DNA from: an uncultured Bacteroidales bacterium
GTDB lineage: Bacteria; Bacteroidota; Bacteroidia; Bacteroidales; WCHB1-69
DNA: 64,000 bases
Direction: 5' to 3'
NCBI GenBank assembly: GCA_905233625.1
Contig: CAJOFJ010000002.1
Span: 1 to 64,000 of the forward strand
Below, piece by piece: positions 17,069-26,792 of the stretch. A model generated the notes under the pieces. The model was not told the origin of the DNA. It saw only the letters and a program-made list of their open reading frames with translations, and ran no database searches. Positions within the stretch are counted from its first letter, which is position 1. Every line of letters starts with the position of its first letter. The translations under genes and the position numbers were made by a program.

Positions 17069-19234
17069 TTATCTTAAAAAGAACATATTTCTTTGATCCA
17101 GAATTTTTGCATTCTTTTTCAGACCCTGGAGAATGACTGTCTCATTGCGTCTACCAACGCAGATGTTTCTCAAAGCGCTTTTTTCTCCAACATAGTTGGG
17201 AGAGGCGGGAGTCTCGCTGAAGTTGTTCACTTGTACCAAATAAACGTAATTCTTGCCGGCGACAGCCTTGCTGCTGTTGTCCTGCATACCGAAGATCTGC
17301 GCGATGGCAATGTCTTCGATGTTTCTGTTCATGTAGGTTTCTGCCAGATAAGTCAATGGAACGCTGTCCATCACATTGCTGCTGTATTTGCTGGCAATAT
17401 CTTGCAGTGAAGCACCCTTGGCCAGTTCGTCGTTGGCGTTCTGGGCAATCATCTCCACTTTCTTTTCAGCTTTAAGTTGGTTTTCAATATCTGTTTTCAC
17501 ATCATCGAATTTCTGCATGCCTTTTTCTCTTATGTTTCTGATAGCGGCAACAGCATATAATTTATTGTTGGACAAGGACATGACATCGGAAACATTGTCT
17601 ACTTTCATATCTTTGCCGAATGCCCAACTCACAATCTCGCGGCAGTTGTTGAGCTTAGAAATGGTGGCATCCATAGCTTTTACATTAGTGCCTTTCAACA
17701 CTTGAACACCCTGAGCATTGGCGGCGTCAATCAGTTCGTCTGCACTAGTGGCGGTGGAGGCCAAGGTGTTGGCACTGCTCTTGATAGCCTTGATGGTTTG
17801 ATCAGACGGAACGATTTCCTTTGAATGGATTACAAACTGACGTTTCTCCACAAAGGTTGTTTTGGACAGAACCTGATAAACCACGAAGGCGGAACTGGCC
17901 TGGTATACGTATGTGCCACCGATATTGGTGTGAACTAATTCATTGTATAATGAAGGAATTGAATTGTGTTCGGGAATCCAAAAAGTGGTGTCACTAGCTT
18001 GACGGCCAGCCAGATAGTTGGGAAGCAGCTGGAAGATGTTGGCACCGCTCTTGACGAGGTTGCTCAAGCTGTCAGCTTCCAAACGGGCCTGCTTTTTGGT
18101 ACGGGTACCGTTGGGGTTCTGTGCGGAGGTCTTGTAATCTACCACCAGGTAAGCCACGAGAACAGAGTCGGGACGCATTTCGCTGCCATAAACCTTACCA
18201 TAATACCATACGATATCCTGATAAGTGAAAGGTTCAATCATGGAGCCTACAGGGCGTTTGAAAATCAGGCTGTCCAATTCGTCAACAGTGATGTCTTCGG
18301 CAGTGTAATAGGTGCTGTCCACTAAACCTTTGCCTTCAGCAATGTTGAACTCCAGCAAAGAGGGAGCGTCCACAAAGCGCTGGTATTCGGCTCTTACGCT
18401 ATCTTCGATGGTTTTCAAATCCTCTGCGGAAGGAGTCACGGGGAATACGGCCACATCGATATCACGCAAATCTTCAGCCACGTCGAAGGCAGACTTGTGG
18501 TCGTTGTACCACTGCTTCATCTCTTTCTCGCTCACATCGGGCACCACGTCGTTGAAAACGGGAGCGTAGGGGTTCAGAATGGCGAGTGAAGCCATGACGC
18601 TCTTGTTGGTCTTGGACATTTGTTCAGCCATTTTGTCAGAGAAATACAGTGCACCCTGTGCCATGGCATAGTAATGCATTCTCTTGGCATCGCTGATGTT
18701 GAAACGCTGAACGGCCTTGTACGCATTGTACAGGTCTGCGGCACCTTCAACTCCGCGATAGTCCTCAATATTGGAGATGATGCTCAACGCGTTCTCCACT
18801 CCAACCTGGTCGGCGATCTTGGTCACCAACTGTGCCAATAATTGGTTGGGACGATTGGTACGCAGACTGGCAATCATCTCGTCAGTAGCAGCTTCAATCA
18901 TTTCATTTGAATACTGCAAGCCTAATTTTTTCAATTGCTGGTCCAGTAATTTTGTTTCTACCAAGTTGTTCCAAGTGAGATTGTGGATCTGGTAGTTCTC
19001 AGTCTCTTCCAGAGTTTGTTTGTCATACAACATTTTCCATAAAGCTGAATTCTCTTCGAATTCTCTGTTGTATTGATCATTGAGTTTCTCTCCGTTGATA
19101 CTCGCCATGGTGTATTTGTCGGAGAAAAGTGCTGTTAAATTGGTAAAATCGCCAACGATAAACGCAAGTAATGCGAAACCGATAATAATCATCAAAAGCA
19201 CTCCATGCTTACGAATTGCGCCAATTGCTGCCAT
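17069..19234 (-). CDS. PpiD/SurA-like periplasmic foldase
   Basis: The protein has 721 residues. A short cytoplasmic start (MAAIGAIRKHG) and one membrane helix (about 11-30) are followed by a SurA-type N-terminal helical domain (MASINGEKLNDQYNREFEE...) and a parvulin-like region in the middle and C-terminal thirds. Size and plan match PpiD of Bacteroidetes, an inner-membrane anchored chaperone or peptidyl-prolyl isomerase for exported proteins. The parvulin domain is degenerate at the sequence level, so catalytic activity is uncertain. The gene stands alone, divergent from rplY. Confidence 0.85.
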   Translation of the reverse strand: MAAIGAIRKHGVLLMIIIGFALLAFIVGDFTNLTALFSDKYTMASINGEKLNDQYNREFEENSALWKMLYDKQTLEETENYQIHNLTWNNLVETKLLDQQLKKLGLQYSNEMIEAATDEMIASLRTNRPNQLLAQLVTKIADQVGVENALSIISNIEDYRGVEGAADLYNAYKAVQRFNISDAKRMHYYAMAQGALYFSDKMAEQMSKTNKSVMASLAILNPYAPVFNDVVPDVSEKEMKQWYNDHKSAFDVAEDLRDIDVAVFPVTPSAEDLKTIEDSVRAEYQRFVDAPSLLEFNIAEGKGLVDSTYYTAEDITVDELDSLIFKRPVGSMIEPFTYQDIVWYYGKVYGSEMRPDSVLVAYLVVDYKTSAQNPNGTRTKKQARLEADSLSNLVKSGANIFQLLPNYLAGRQASDTTFWIPEHNSIPSLYNELVHTNIGGTYVYQASSAFVVYQVLSKTTFVEKRQFVIHSKEIVPSDQTIKAIKSSANTLASTATSADELIDAANAQGVQVLKGTNVKAMDATISKLNNCREIVSWAFGKDMKVDNVSDVMSLSNNKLYAVAAIRNIREKGMQKFDDVKTDIENQLKAEKKVEMIAQNANDELAKGASLQDIASKYSSNVMDSVPLTYLAETYMNRNIEDIAIAQIFGMQDNSSKAVAGKNYVYLVQVNNFSETPASPNYVGEKSALRNICVGRRNETVILQGLKKNAKILDQRNMFFLR

Positions 19235-19271
19235 ATTATACTGTGTTTTAGTTATACTTTTTTTTAGGGTG

Positions 19272-19333
19272 CAAAAATAGTGTTTTTTTTTTTACGATGA
19301 TAGCTTTTTTAAAAGAAAAAATGTGTATTTTTG
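19272..19333. promoter_or_regulatory. Divergent -7 boxes of the PpiD-like gene and rplY
   Basis: CAAAAATA at 19272-19279 reads TATTTTTG on the minus strand. TATTTTTG at 19326-19333 serves the + strand and rplY. Both match TAnnTTTG; the -33 elements are not clear in this very A/T-rich spacer. Confidence 0.5.
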
Positions 19334-19378
19334 CAAACTTTTTTTGACTAACTATTATTAACGTAAAATTTAAAGAAA

Positions 19379-19957
19379 ATGAAATCAGTGTCTATTAGCG
19401 GTTCTCTTAGAGAGAACGTAGGGAAACGAGATGCGAAAGCTCAGCGTGCTCAGGGCCTTGTGCCTTGCGTGATTTATGGTGGAAAACAGCAATATCAGTT
19501 TGTTGTTGACCAACGTCAGTTCAAAGATTTGATCTATACTCCCGAAGTGAAGTATGCAGAAGTTGAATTCGACGGCAAGAAATTCAACGCAATTCTTCAG
19601 GAAACCCAGTTCCACCCCATAACTGACCAGTTGTTGCATGTGGACTTCTTGGAAGTTGTTGAAAACAAACCTATTACTATTGAAATCCCCGTGAAGGTTA
19701 CCGGTACTTCTCCTGGTGTGCTCCGTGGTGGTAAACTGGCTAAAAAAGTTAGAAAATTGAAAGTTAAAGGTCTGCTCGAACATATTCCTGAATATATCGA
19801 GCTGTCAATCAATGGTTTGGAAATCAATGAATCCATCAAGGTTGCTGATGTGAATGTTCCTAACATCACCGTGGTGGACAATCCTGGCAAGATTTTGGTG
19901 TCTGTCCTCACTTCACGTAATGTGAGCGAAGCCTCTTCCGAAGAAGCTGCAGAGTAA
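19379..19957 (+). CDS. rplY: 50S ribosomal protein L25/Ctc
   Basis: The 192-residue protein has the N-terminal L25 domain (GKRDAKAQRAQGLVPCVIYGG, ILQETQFHPITDQLLHVDF) and the longer C-terminal TL5/Ctc beta domain (VKVTGTSPGVLRGGKLAKKVR). It binds 5S rRNA in the large subunit. A run of acidic residues closes the chain (EASSEEAAE). It is monocistronic, with its own promoter and terminator. Confidence 0.96.
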   Translation: MKSVSISGSLRENVGKRDAKAQRAQGLVPCVIYGGKQQYQFVVDQRQFKDLIYTPEVKYAEVEFDGKKFNAILQETQFHPITDQLLHVDFLEVVENKPITIEIPVKVTGTSPGVLRGGKLAKKVRKLKVKGLLEHIPEYIELSINGLEINESIKVADVNVPNITVVDNPGKILVSVLTSRNVSEASSEEAAE

Positions 19958-19980
19958 TTGAAGGATTTTTTTCCCATATA

Positions 19981-20014
19981 AAAGAGACGCAATCATTGCG
20001 TCTCTTTTTTTTTT
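19981..20014 (+). terminator. rplY terminator
   Basis: A 12-bp perfect stem (AAAGAGACGCAA / TTGCGTCTCTTT, 3-base loop) is followed by ten T. Confidence 0.92.
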
Positions 20015-20036
20015 GCCCGCCAAACAGACAGTTCAA

Positions 20037-20092
20037 AATCCCTAACCCCTAACCATTAAACTCTAAACTCTAAACATTAAACATTAAACATA
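20037..20092. repeat. Eight-heptad array, AAACTCT/AAACATT type
   Basis: Eight 7-bp units run in register: AATCCCT, AACCCCT, AACCATT, AAACTCT twice, AAACATT twice, AAACATA. Read on the other strand the units are the AGAGTTT/GTTTAGA family of 6214-6269. No gene is visible between 20016 and 20202. Confidence 0.85.
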
Positions 20093-20130
20093 ACCCCTTC
20101 CCCAATTATTATACCATTAGCCCATTAACT

Positions 20131-20179
20131 AATTTACTAATTAACAAATTTGCTAATTCAAAAAAAAGTTGTATTTTTG
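20131..20179 (+). promoter_or_regulatory. 8-bp array and promoter of the lipoprotein gene
   Basis: Octamer-like units (TAATTTAC, TAATTAAC, AAATTTGC, TAATTCAA) lead into a model Bacteroidetes promoter: TTTG at 20149-20152, a 19-bp spacer, TATTTTTG at 20172-20179. The -33 TTTG belongs to a repeat unit. Confidence 0.75.
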
Positions 20180-20202
20180 CTGTTTGTACCTTTATATTAT
20201 AT

Positions 20203-20700
20203 ATGTGCACAAAACGTCTATTTCTGCTTGCTCCGATGCTCCTGGCATTACTCCTTTCCGCTTGCCGGAAAGAGGAGAAGTTCTCTTATGTTCCGGCTAT
20301 CGAGTTCGTCAGCCTCGAAGCCATCGAAGATGAGGGGAGTTGGACAGATGTGCGCCTGACCATCAAATTCCAGGATGGAGACGGTGACATCGGCCTTGAC
20401 GATGATGACCTGAAAGCTCCTTTCGACACCTCTTCTATCTATTATTACAATTGTTTTATCACCTATTTTGAAAAGCAAAATGGCGAATTTGTGGAGGTGG
20501 AGCTGCCTTCCACGCTCAATATGCGGATTCCGCGCCTGAGCTATGATTGTCCGGAGTCTATTTCAGGAGAGTTATATTTCGATTTATTTGCCAACAACCC
20601 ATTCTCGCCGTACGATACCATACGCTATGAGCTCTTTATCGTCGATCGTGCCCTCAACCATAGCAATACAATTACCACAACAGAATATATCTCAAATTAA
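20203..20700 (+). CDS. Small lipoprotein of unknown function
   Basis: The 165-residue protein has a lipoprotein signal peptide with lipobox LLSAC (Cys21). The mature part has an acidic loop DGDGDIGLDDDD (about 58-69) that resembles a calcium-binding or cell-surface loop and is predicted mainly beta. It resembles small lipoproteins common in Bacteroidetes, but I do not recognise a named family with a known role. The gene stands alone behind a strong promoter, and the stop codon runs directly into a heptad array. Confidence 0.8.
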   Translation: MCTKRLFLLAPMLLALLLSACRKEEKFSYVPAIEFVSLEAIEDEGSWTDVRLTIKFQDGDGDIGLDDDDLKAPFDTSSIYYYNCFITYFEKQNGEFVEVELPSTLNMRIPRLSYDCPESISGELYFDLFANNPFSPYDTIRYELFIVDRALNHSNTITTTEYISN

Positions 20701-20828
20701 GAATTAAGAACTAAAAACTAAAAACAATTAAACAAATCAACAATTAAACAAATCAACCTTCTTAACTCTTAATTCTTAGTTTTTAACTTAATTAGCCCAT
20801 TGGCACATTAACTAATTAGCACATTAAT
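20698..20828. repeat. 7/8-bp and 16-bp repeat array from the lipoprotein stop to nadC
   Basis: Starting at the TAA stop the sequence reads as heptads (GAATTAA, GAACTAA, AAACTAA, AAACAAT), then a tandem 16-bp unit (CAATTAAACAAATCAA, two copies), then units such as ACTCTTA/ATTCTTA and octamers of the ATTAGCAC type up to the nadC start. No promoter box of standard form is evident, so nadC may be read from upstream. Confidence 0.75.
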
Positions 20829-20831
20829 ATC

Positions 20832-21665
20832 ATGACTGTACACGAAACCATTATGGCCGCTTTGGCGGAAGATATCGGCAACGGAGACCACTCCTCGCTG
20901 GCTTGTATTGACCCTACTATCCAAGGACAGATGCGCCTGTTGGCCAAAGCCGACGGCATTGTCGCTGGCATTGACGTTGCCAAAGAAGTTATACATTGCG
21001 TGGACCCCGCCATCACTATGGAGCAGTTCAAGAACGATGGGGATGAGATTCACAAAGGCGATGTAGTGTTCATCCTCCGCGGTTCGTCACAGAAAATGCT
21101 TACCGCTGAACGTACACTGCTGAACTTCATGCAGCGGATGAGTGGCATCGCTACCACCGCCAGAAAGTACGCCGACGTGGTGAAGGGTACTAAAACCCGT
21201 ATCCTCGATACCCGCAAGACCACCCCGAATATGCGTGTCTTCGAGAAATATGCGGTCCAGCTGGGCGGTTGCACCAACCATCGTTTCGGCTTGTTCGACA
21301 TGGTGATGCTGAAAGACAATCATATCGATTTCGCCGGAGGCATCGAAAAAGCAATCGATACCACAAGAAAATATCTGAAGGACAATAATCTGGATCTTAA
21401 GATTGAGATAGAAACCCGGAATCTGGAAGAGGTGAAACGTGTTATTGATCATGGTGGTGTGGACCGTATTATGCTCGACAACTTCACACCGGCATTGGTG
21501 AAAGAAGCCGTGGAATTGATCCAAGGCCGCTACGAGACCGAGGCTTCGGGCAATATCACGCTCGACAATCTTCGCGACTATGCGGAGGCAGGGGTGGATT
21601 TCATTTCCGTGGGCGCGCTAACCCACCATATTGCCAGTCTGGATTTGAGCTTGAAAGTTTTTTAA
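20832..21665 (+). CDS. nadC: Nicotinate-nucleotide pyrophosphorylase (quinolinate phosphoribosyltransferase)
   Basis: The protein has 277 residues. QPRTase motifs are complete: ERTLLNFMQRMSGIAT (93-108), DTRKTTP (126-132), the HR pair at 150-151 and MVMLKDNH (157-164), with the C-terminal VDRIMLDN and ISVGALTH strands. The enzyme makes nicotinate mononucleotide from quinolinate and PRPP in de novo NAD synthesis. nadA and nadB are not adjacent. It is followed at 17 bp by the AsmA-like gene. Confidence 0.96.
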   Translation: MTVHETIMAALAEDIGNGDHSSLACIDPTIQGQMRLLAKADGIVAGIDVAKEVIHCVDPAITMEQFKNDGDEIHKGDVVFILRGSSQKMLTAERTLLNFMQRMSGIATTARKYADVVKGTKTRILDTRKTTPNMRVFEKYAVQLGGCTNHRFGLFDMVMLKDNHIDFAGGIEKAIDTTRKYLKDNNLDLKIEIETRNLEEVKRVIDHGGVDRIMLDNFTPALVKEAVELIQGRYETEASGNITLDNLRDYAEAGVDFISVGALTHHIASLDLSLKVF

Positions 21666-21682
21666 CATCTTAATATGCAAGC

Positions 21683-23797
21683 ATGAAAAAGTGGCTTAAA
21701 GTATTGTTGATCATTTTGGGCAGCCTGATTCTGTTGCTGGCTATCCTTACCGTTTGTATCGGTCCGATTGCCAAGGTTGTCCTGGAAAAACACAGTAAGG
21801 AATTGTGTCATCGTGTGGTGACCATGGACAAGCTGAACGTGAACCTGTTCACAGGCAGTGTGGGCATATACGGCCTCAGAGCGCTGGAAGAGGATGATGT
21901 GACACCCTTCATGAGCTTCAACTCCCTGAAGGTTAACATTGATGTTTTCCCCTTGTTGGTCAAAAAGGTCAAGTTGCGTTATATCAAGCTTGACGGCCCT
22001 GTGATCAATGTTACCCAGGAAGGCTATGTGTTTAATTTCTCGGATATCATAGAATTTTACCGGCCCGAACATCGCGATACAACACCCAGCAAATGGTTGG
22101 TGGATTTGCGACGTATCTCACTTACCAGAGGTAATATCTGCTATTCAGACCTGTTGATGAATAGCAATTTGTGCATGAAAGATATCAATGTGGATATTCC
22201 CCGCCTATGCTTCGGGCGTGGCAATTCCGACGCCGCCATGCAGCTGCTTTTCGAGGATGGCGGCAAGCTGGATGTGAAGATGGGTTACGGCATGGACAAG
22301 TCCGACTTTACCCTCTATGTGAAAATGGAGGATTTCAATCTGGACCCGGTAGAACCTTATCTGCGCCAGTGGCTCAGTTTCACGGATGTGAACGGGCGAT
22401 TCTCTGCCGACCTGTCCGTGTCGGGTAATCTGAAGCATATTCTCGACTTGGATGCCAAGGGAAATCTTTGCTTGCATGATTTCGACATGGATGTGGACCG
22501 CTTCAAACATGTGGTGACCATGGACCGGCTGAATGTGGAGGTGGAGGATGTCAATTTAGAGGAAAAGATATTCCATATTGATCGTATTGAATTTGATGCG
22601 CTGAAAGTGAATTTCGAAATTGATGAGAATGGTAGCTCATTCTCGTCATTATTCCCTTCGGATTCCACAAAACAGGCAAATGTTGAGCAAGACAAGAAAT
22701 CGAAAAAGAAAAGATCCAAAAAGAAAGCGGAGAAAACCGAAGAACTCGTGGAGATAGAGACTAATAACATCATGCCTGCGGATATACGTCTGAACCATCT
22801 GGTGCTCAATGACTGTGAAGTGAATTTTACAGACAGAACCTTGAAAAAAGAGGCTTTGAGTTTGCCTATCAGTGATATCACGGTGGATGCCCATAACCTG
22901 TCCTCCAAAACGATGAGCAAGGCCTCGCTGTATGCCCATTTCGGCAAGACAGGCGAGTTCCATTGCAAGTGGCAGGGCTATCTTTCCTCCAAGGGTAACC
23001 AGGAGATCGAATTGGAAATCAAGGATTTGCAGATGCAGGAGTTATCGCCTTACAGCTTGCATTATTTTGCCTATCCGATTTCCAAGGGTGTGTTGGTGTA
23101 CAAGGGTACAACCACATTGAAAAACCAGATGCTTGACAGCAAGAATCATTTCGATATGTATAATCTTGTGGTGGAGAAGAAAAACAAGGATGTGGTGCCG
23201 GAATACAAATTGCCTCTGCAAGCTGCCGCATACGTGTTGACGGATATGTCGGGCTGTGCCAAGATGGATTTGCCGGTGAAAGGCAATATCAGCAATCCTA
23301 AGTTTTCTCTTCGAAAAATCATTGTCAAGGCATTCTTCAACACCATTTTGCGAGTGGCTGCTTCGCCAGTGGACATGATTATCCAGGCATGCCGTGCCAA
23401 TGCTGATGCATTCAAGGATTTGGCGGTCGGCCTAGACCAGAACTCGTTCACTTCCAAACAGTACGACCAGTTCAATGCCATTTGCGAAGTGATGAAAGAC
23501 AAACCGGAGCTGACGGTAACCGTGTCTCCGTCATTCAACATGGCCAATTATAGTGAGGGGGATGCGAAAACGAAAGAGAAAACCATGCGGGAATATGAGC
23601 ATATCCAAGAGTTGATGCATGCGCACTTTGCCCAATATGGAATCACCCAGGAGCGGCTACAGTTTACCCAAAAAGTGGGAAAGAAATTCGCCGCGAAGGG
23701 GAAGGTGCTCTTGAGTTTTGACGTGCGTACGCCAGGTATGGACGATGTGGAGGGTATGGAGGCTGCCGAGGAAGCCTTCGAAAAGGAAACGGAGTAG
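21683..23797 (+). CDS. AsmA-like envelope protein
   Basis: The 704-residue protein starts with one membrane helix (about 5-27) and continues as a long beta-rich extracytoplasmic domain typical of AsmA/DUF748 proteins (VDVFPLLVKKVKLRYIKLDGPVI near the N-terminus, SGNLKHILDLDAKGNLCL in the middle). A Lys-rich linker at about 333-352 splits it in two. The C-terminus has helices and an acidic end. AsmA-like proteins are thought to carry lipids between membranes; a specific function here is inferred. It lies in a run with nadC upstream and yihY downstream. Confidence 0.8.
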   Translation: MKKWLKVLLIILGSLILLLAILTVCIGPIAKVVLEKHSKELCHRVVTMDKLNVNLFTGSVGIYGLRALEEDDVTPFMSFNSLKVNIDVFPLLVKKVKLRYIKLDGPVINVTQEGYVFNFSDIIEFYRPEHRDTTPSKWLVDLRRISLTRGNICYSDLLMNSNLCMKDINVDIPRLCFGRGNSDAAMQLLFEDGGKLDVKMGYGMDKSDFTLYVKMEDFNLDPVEPYLRQWLSFTDVNGRFSADLSVSGNLKHILDLDAKGNLCLHDFDMDVDRFKHVVTMDRLNVEVEDVNLEEKIFHIDRIEFDALKVNFEIDENGSSFSSLFPSDSTKQANVEQDKKSKKKRSKKKAEKTEELVEIETNNIMPADIRLNHLVLNDCEVNFTDRTLKKEALSLPISDITVDAHNLSSKTMSKASLYAHFGKTGEFHCKWQGYLSSKGNQEIELEIKDLQMQELSPYSLHYFAYPISKGVLVYKGTTTLKNQMLDSKNHFDMYNLVVEKKNKDVVPEYKLPLQAAAYVLTDMSGCAKMDLPVKGNISNPKFSLRKIIVKAFFNTILRVAASPVDMIIQACRANADAFKDLAVGLDQNSFTSKQYDQFNAICEVMKDKPELTVTVSPSFNMANYSEGDAKTKEKTMREYEHIQELMHAHFAQYGITQERLQFTQKVGKKFAAKGKVLLSFDVRTPGMDDVEGMEAAEEAFEKETE

Positions 23798-23869
23798 CCG
23801 TAGCCCCCAACGGTGCCCGGAGTACGGGATAGTTGTTAATATGCCCATTAAGATAGACATACAATAATC

Positions 23870-24814
23870 ATGAACAGAAACTCGAACATCAAGTGGTACC
23901 AGAGATTCAAAGAGAGAGCCGAAACCTTGGTGTTGCCGGGCTTCCAACGTATGCCTTTCGCTACCGTCATGCGCCTCTTCGGTCAGTCGCTGGTGAAAGG
24001 CATCCTTTTTCAGCGTGCAGCTGCCATGACCTACCGTTTCTTCATCGCTTGCATTCCCATGGCAATGGCCTTGTTTTCCATCCTCTCGTTCATGGGCAAG
24101 TCAATGCAAGACCATGTGCTGAACGCTTTCAGTTATGTGATTCCTCAGTATGCCAAACCGGTGGCCCATCAGATGATTGAGGAGGTGTTGTCACGACAAA
24201 ACGGCTCCTTGGTGTGGATCTTTTTAGCCATGGGCTTGTACTTCACGGTCATCGCTATCAATTCTTTCCTCAATTCCTTGCGCTCGTCTTATTATGAGGT
24301 GCCCACCAGAAATCTGTTCAAACAGCTGTTCATCAGTTTGCAGATTTTCTTCATTTTTGTGGCCATGATGTGCGTCATCATCATGATTTTTGTCCTCACC
24401 TCCCGCTTAATCAGGTATTTTGACGCACATACCCTGCAGAATGTGGTGTTGTATTCCAATGCGGTGTCGGTTTTGCGCTGGCTGCTGGTCTTCGCCGCCA
24501 TTTATTTGCTGATTTCCACTTTGTATTATTTTGTGCCTGCCGACAAGACCAATTACCGCTTTTTCTCGGCGGGCTCTTCTTTGGCTACCATACTTTTAGT
24601 GCTTTTGCTGGCCGTGGTCGATTATTTTTTTTCTGATTTTGCGGACTATAACTTTATCTATGGTTCCATGGGCGCTTTGATTACGGTGCTGCTGTGGATT
24701 TACTGGGATGCTATCATCATTCTGGCCTGCTTCGACCTGAATGTGAGTGTGGCCGAGGCCAAGAAAAGTTTGAACCAATCTACAAATACTGAAAATATTC
24801 AAGATGAAAATTAA
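23870..24814 (+). CDS. YihY/BrkB-family inner-membrane protein
   Basis: The 314-residue protein has six predicted membrane segments. The family pattern is present: RAAAMTYRFFIACIPM near the first helix, a central region with YFTVIAINSFLNSLRSSYY, and the C-terminal YNFIYGSMGALITVLLWIYW. The function of YihY proteins is unsettled; one proposal is lipid movement across the inner membrane. The 3' end overlaps the nif3 start by 11 bp, showing translational coupling. Confidence 0.88.
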   Translation: MNRNSNIKWYQRFKERAETLVLPGFQRMPFATVMRLFGQSLVKGILFQRAAAMTYRFFIACIPMAMALFSILSFMGKSMQDHVLNAFSYVIPQYAKPVAHQMIEEVLSRQNGSLVWIFLAMGLYFTVIAINSFLNSLRSSYYEVPTRNLFKQLFISLQIFFIFVAMMCVIIMIFVLTSRLIRYFDAHTLQNVVLYSNAVSVLRWLLVFAAIYLLISTLYYFVPADKTNYRFFSAGSSLATILLVLLLAVVDYFFSDFADYNFIYGSMGALITVLLWIYWDAIIILACFDLNVSVAEAKKSLNQSTNTENIQDEN

Positions 24815-25604
24815 AGAAGTTTTACAGTTTCTTGAAAGCAAATTCCCCTTGCAATGGCAGGAGGATTTTGACAATAGTGGCATGCAGTGCGGCGACAAGG
24901 AACAGGAAATTACCGCAGCCTTGGTATGTTTTGAGTTTTCGGACGCCGTGATAGAAGAAGCTATCCGTTTGAATGCCAATCTGATAGTGGCACATCATCC
25001 TTTGATTTTCGGAAATGGTCTGAAGAAGATTGAGCCGACCGACAGGGTAGGGCGCATGGTGTGCAAAGCCATTGAGAATCACCTGGTGTTATATTCCATG
25101 CACACCAATGTGGATAGCGGTATCGGTGGCGGCAATTATGTTTTTGCTGAAAAACTGAAATTGAAAGACTGTGAGGTTCTGGATCCCAAATTCTTGTTCA
25201 ATAGAGATGAAAATGGACTGGTGGGACTGGGACAAGTGGGCAAACTGTCGAGAGCTATGTCTGTAACCAATTTCGTGCAATATGTCAAGGATTGTCTTGG
25301 CTTGAAAGTGGTGAAATATGCTGGCAATATCAAGCGGCCAGTGAAAACGGTGGCCGTATGTGGAGGCTCAGGTTCTTCCCTTATTCGTCAGGCCATGAAA
25401 GCCGGAGCCGATGCGTATGTAACGGGCGATATTCGCTATCACGATTTTTTTATTCCTGATAATCAGATGCTTATCGTTGATGTGGGGCATTTTGAGGGGG
25501 AACATTTTATTAAAGATATATTATATGCTGAATTAAAAGAAAATTTTAGTAATTTTGCAATCCATTTTTCTAAAATGGATAAATTAGATATTTTATACGC
25601 ATAG
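24804..25604 (+). CDS. Nif3-like dinuclear metal-centre protein
   Basis: The 266-residue protein has the Nif3/YbgI motifs HHPLIFG (64-70), the SxHTNxD strand (SMHTNVDS) and the C-terminal GHFEGEHF. It corresponds to the short YbgI form and lacks the PII-like insert that lengthens many Bacteroidetes homologues to about 360 residues. It is annotated in databases as a GTP cyclohydrolase 1 type 2 homologue, but the true activity is unknown. It overlaps yihY and is followed by the zinc-ribbon gene, a linkage common in Bacteroidetes. Confidence 0.9.
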   Translation: MKIKEVLQFLESKFPLQWQEDFDNSGMQCGDKEQEITAALVCFEFSDAVIEEAIRLNANLIVAHHPLIFGNGLKKIEPTDRVGRMVCKAIENHLVLYSMHTNVDSGIGGGNYVFAEKLKLKDCEVLDPKFLFNRDENGLVGLGQVGKLSRAMSVTNFVQYVKDCLGLKVVKYAGNIKRPVKTVAVCGGSGSSLIRQAMKAGADAYVTGDIRYHDFFIPDNQMLIVDVGHFEGEHFIKDILYAELKENFSNFAIHFSKMDKLDILYA

Positions 25605-25635
25605 CGTTGATAATCAATATAATAAAATATATATT

Positions 25636-26646
25636 ATGGCAACAAAGAAAGTCGTGAAAGATGCAGAAAAGGCGGACAAAACTTCCGCTGCTCCCAAGAA
25701 AACTGCAACGAAAAAGACCAAAAAAGAAACCAAGGTAGAGGAAAGCGAAAAGTCAGAAGAAAAATCTTCCACCAAGAAATCAGCGGTTAAAAAAAGTGTG
25801 ACCAAAGCTGATAAAACAGCTGAAAAGCCTGCCGCTGTGGAGAGAAACCAACCGGTGATGATTGAGACCCATTCAGAAGACAGCGTTGCTGAAACACCAG
25901 AGGATTTGTCTATTGCCCAGAAGTTGTTGTCATTGTATAATTTGCAGCAAATCATGTCTCAGATTGACCGCATCCGCGTGATCAGAGGTGAATTGCCAGA
26001 TGAAATCCGCGATTTGGAGGATGCCCATGAAGGTATGCAGACCCGTATCAACAAATACAATGATGATATTGAGAATCTGAATAACAAGATTGCAGAGGAA
26101 AATGCCAAGATGCAGGATGCCGTGCTTTCTATCAAGAGATATGAGGAACAGCAGAACAATGTGCGCAATAATCGTGAATACGAGTCATTAGCCAAGGAAA
26201 TTGAGTACCAGAAGCTTGAAATTCAGGTGGCTGAGAAGCATAAAACCAAACATCAGGCTGAAATCGCAGCCAAGAGCGAGGAAATCGTGGGCTTCCAGGA
26301 AAAACTGAAAGAATACGAGGATGTGCTGACCCAGAAGAAGAGCGAATTGGACGATATTATTGCCGATACCGAAAAAGAGGAGAAAGAGCTGACTGAGAAG
26401 GCTGAGGTTTTAAGAGCCAAAGTGGATGAACGTCTTCTGACCGCTTTCGAGCGTATCCGCAGAAATGTGCGCAATGGTTTGGCCATCGTTCAGATTGAGC
26501 GTAATGCTTGTGGTGGTTGCTTTAGCACGATTCCACCGCAGCGCCAGCTGGATATTCGTTTACATAAGAAAATCATTGTCTGCGAGGCTTGTAGCCGTAT
26601 CTTCATCGATCACCAGTTGGTTGAGTCACAGGAGAAAGCAGAATAA
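25636..26646 (+). CDS. Zinc-ribbon, coiled-coil protein (C4-type, DUF164-like)
   Basis: The 336-residue protein has a Lys/Ser/Thr/Glu-rich N-terminal extension (1-75) resembling an unstructured tail, a long coiled coil (about 100-275), and a C-terminal zinc ribbon with C292-x2-C295 and C316-x2-C319. The fold matches the CT398/DUF164 family. Its role is not established; related proteins are linked to flagellar or export chaperoning and to nucleic-acid binding. It follows nif3 with a short gap and ends at a strong terminator. Confidence 0.85.
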   Translation: MATKKVVKDAEKADKTSAAPKKTATKKTKKETKVEESEKSEEKSSTKKSAVKKSVTKADKTAEKPAAVERNQPVMIETHSEDSVAETPEDLSIAQKLLSLYNLQQIMSQIDRIRVIRGELPDEIRDLEDAHEGMQTRINKYNDDIENLNNKIAEENAKMQDAVLSIKRYEEQQNNVRNNREYESLAKEIEYQKLEIQVAEKHKTKHQAEIAAKSEEIVGFQEKLKEYEDVLTQKKSELDDIIADTEKEEKELTEKAEVLRAKVDERLLTAFERIRRNVRNGLAIVQIERNACGGCFSTIPPQRQLDIRLHKKIIVCEACSRIFIDHQLVESQEKAE

Positions 26647-26671
26647 AAGTATTGTTTTTGAAATATATGCG

Positions 26672-26698
26672 GGACGGCTTGAAAAGCCGTCCTTTTTT
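26672..26698 (+). terminator. Terminator after the zinc-ribbon gene
   Basis: A 9-bp stem (GGACGGCTT / AAGCCGTCC, 3-base loop) is followed by six T. Confidence 0.93.
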
Positions 26699-26792
26699 GT
26701 TTAAAAATCACAAATTAATTTAATAATATTTATTTTGTTTTCCTCTTTGAAAAAAAAGTGGAAAAAAAGTGTTTTTTGTTGAAAAAAATGTG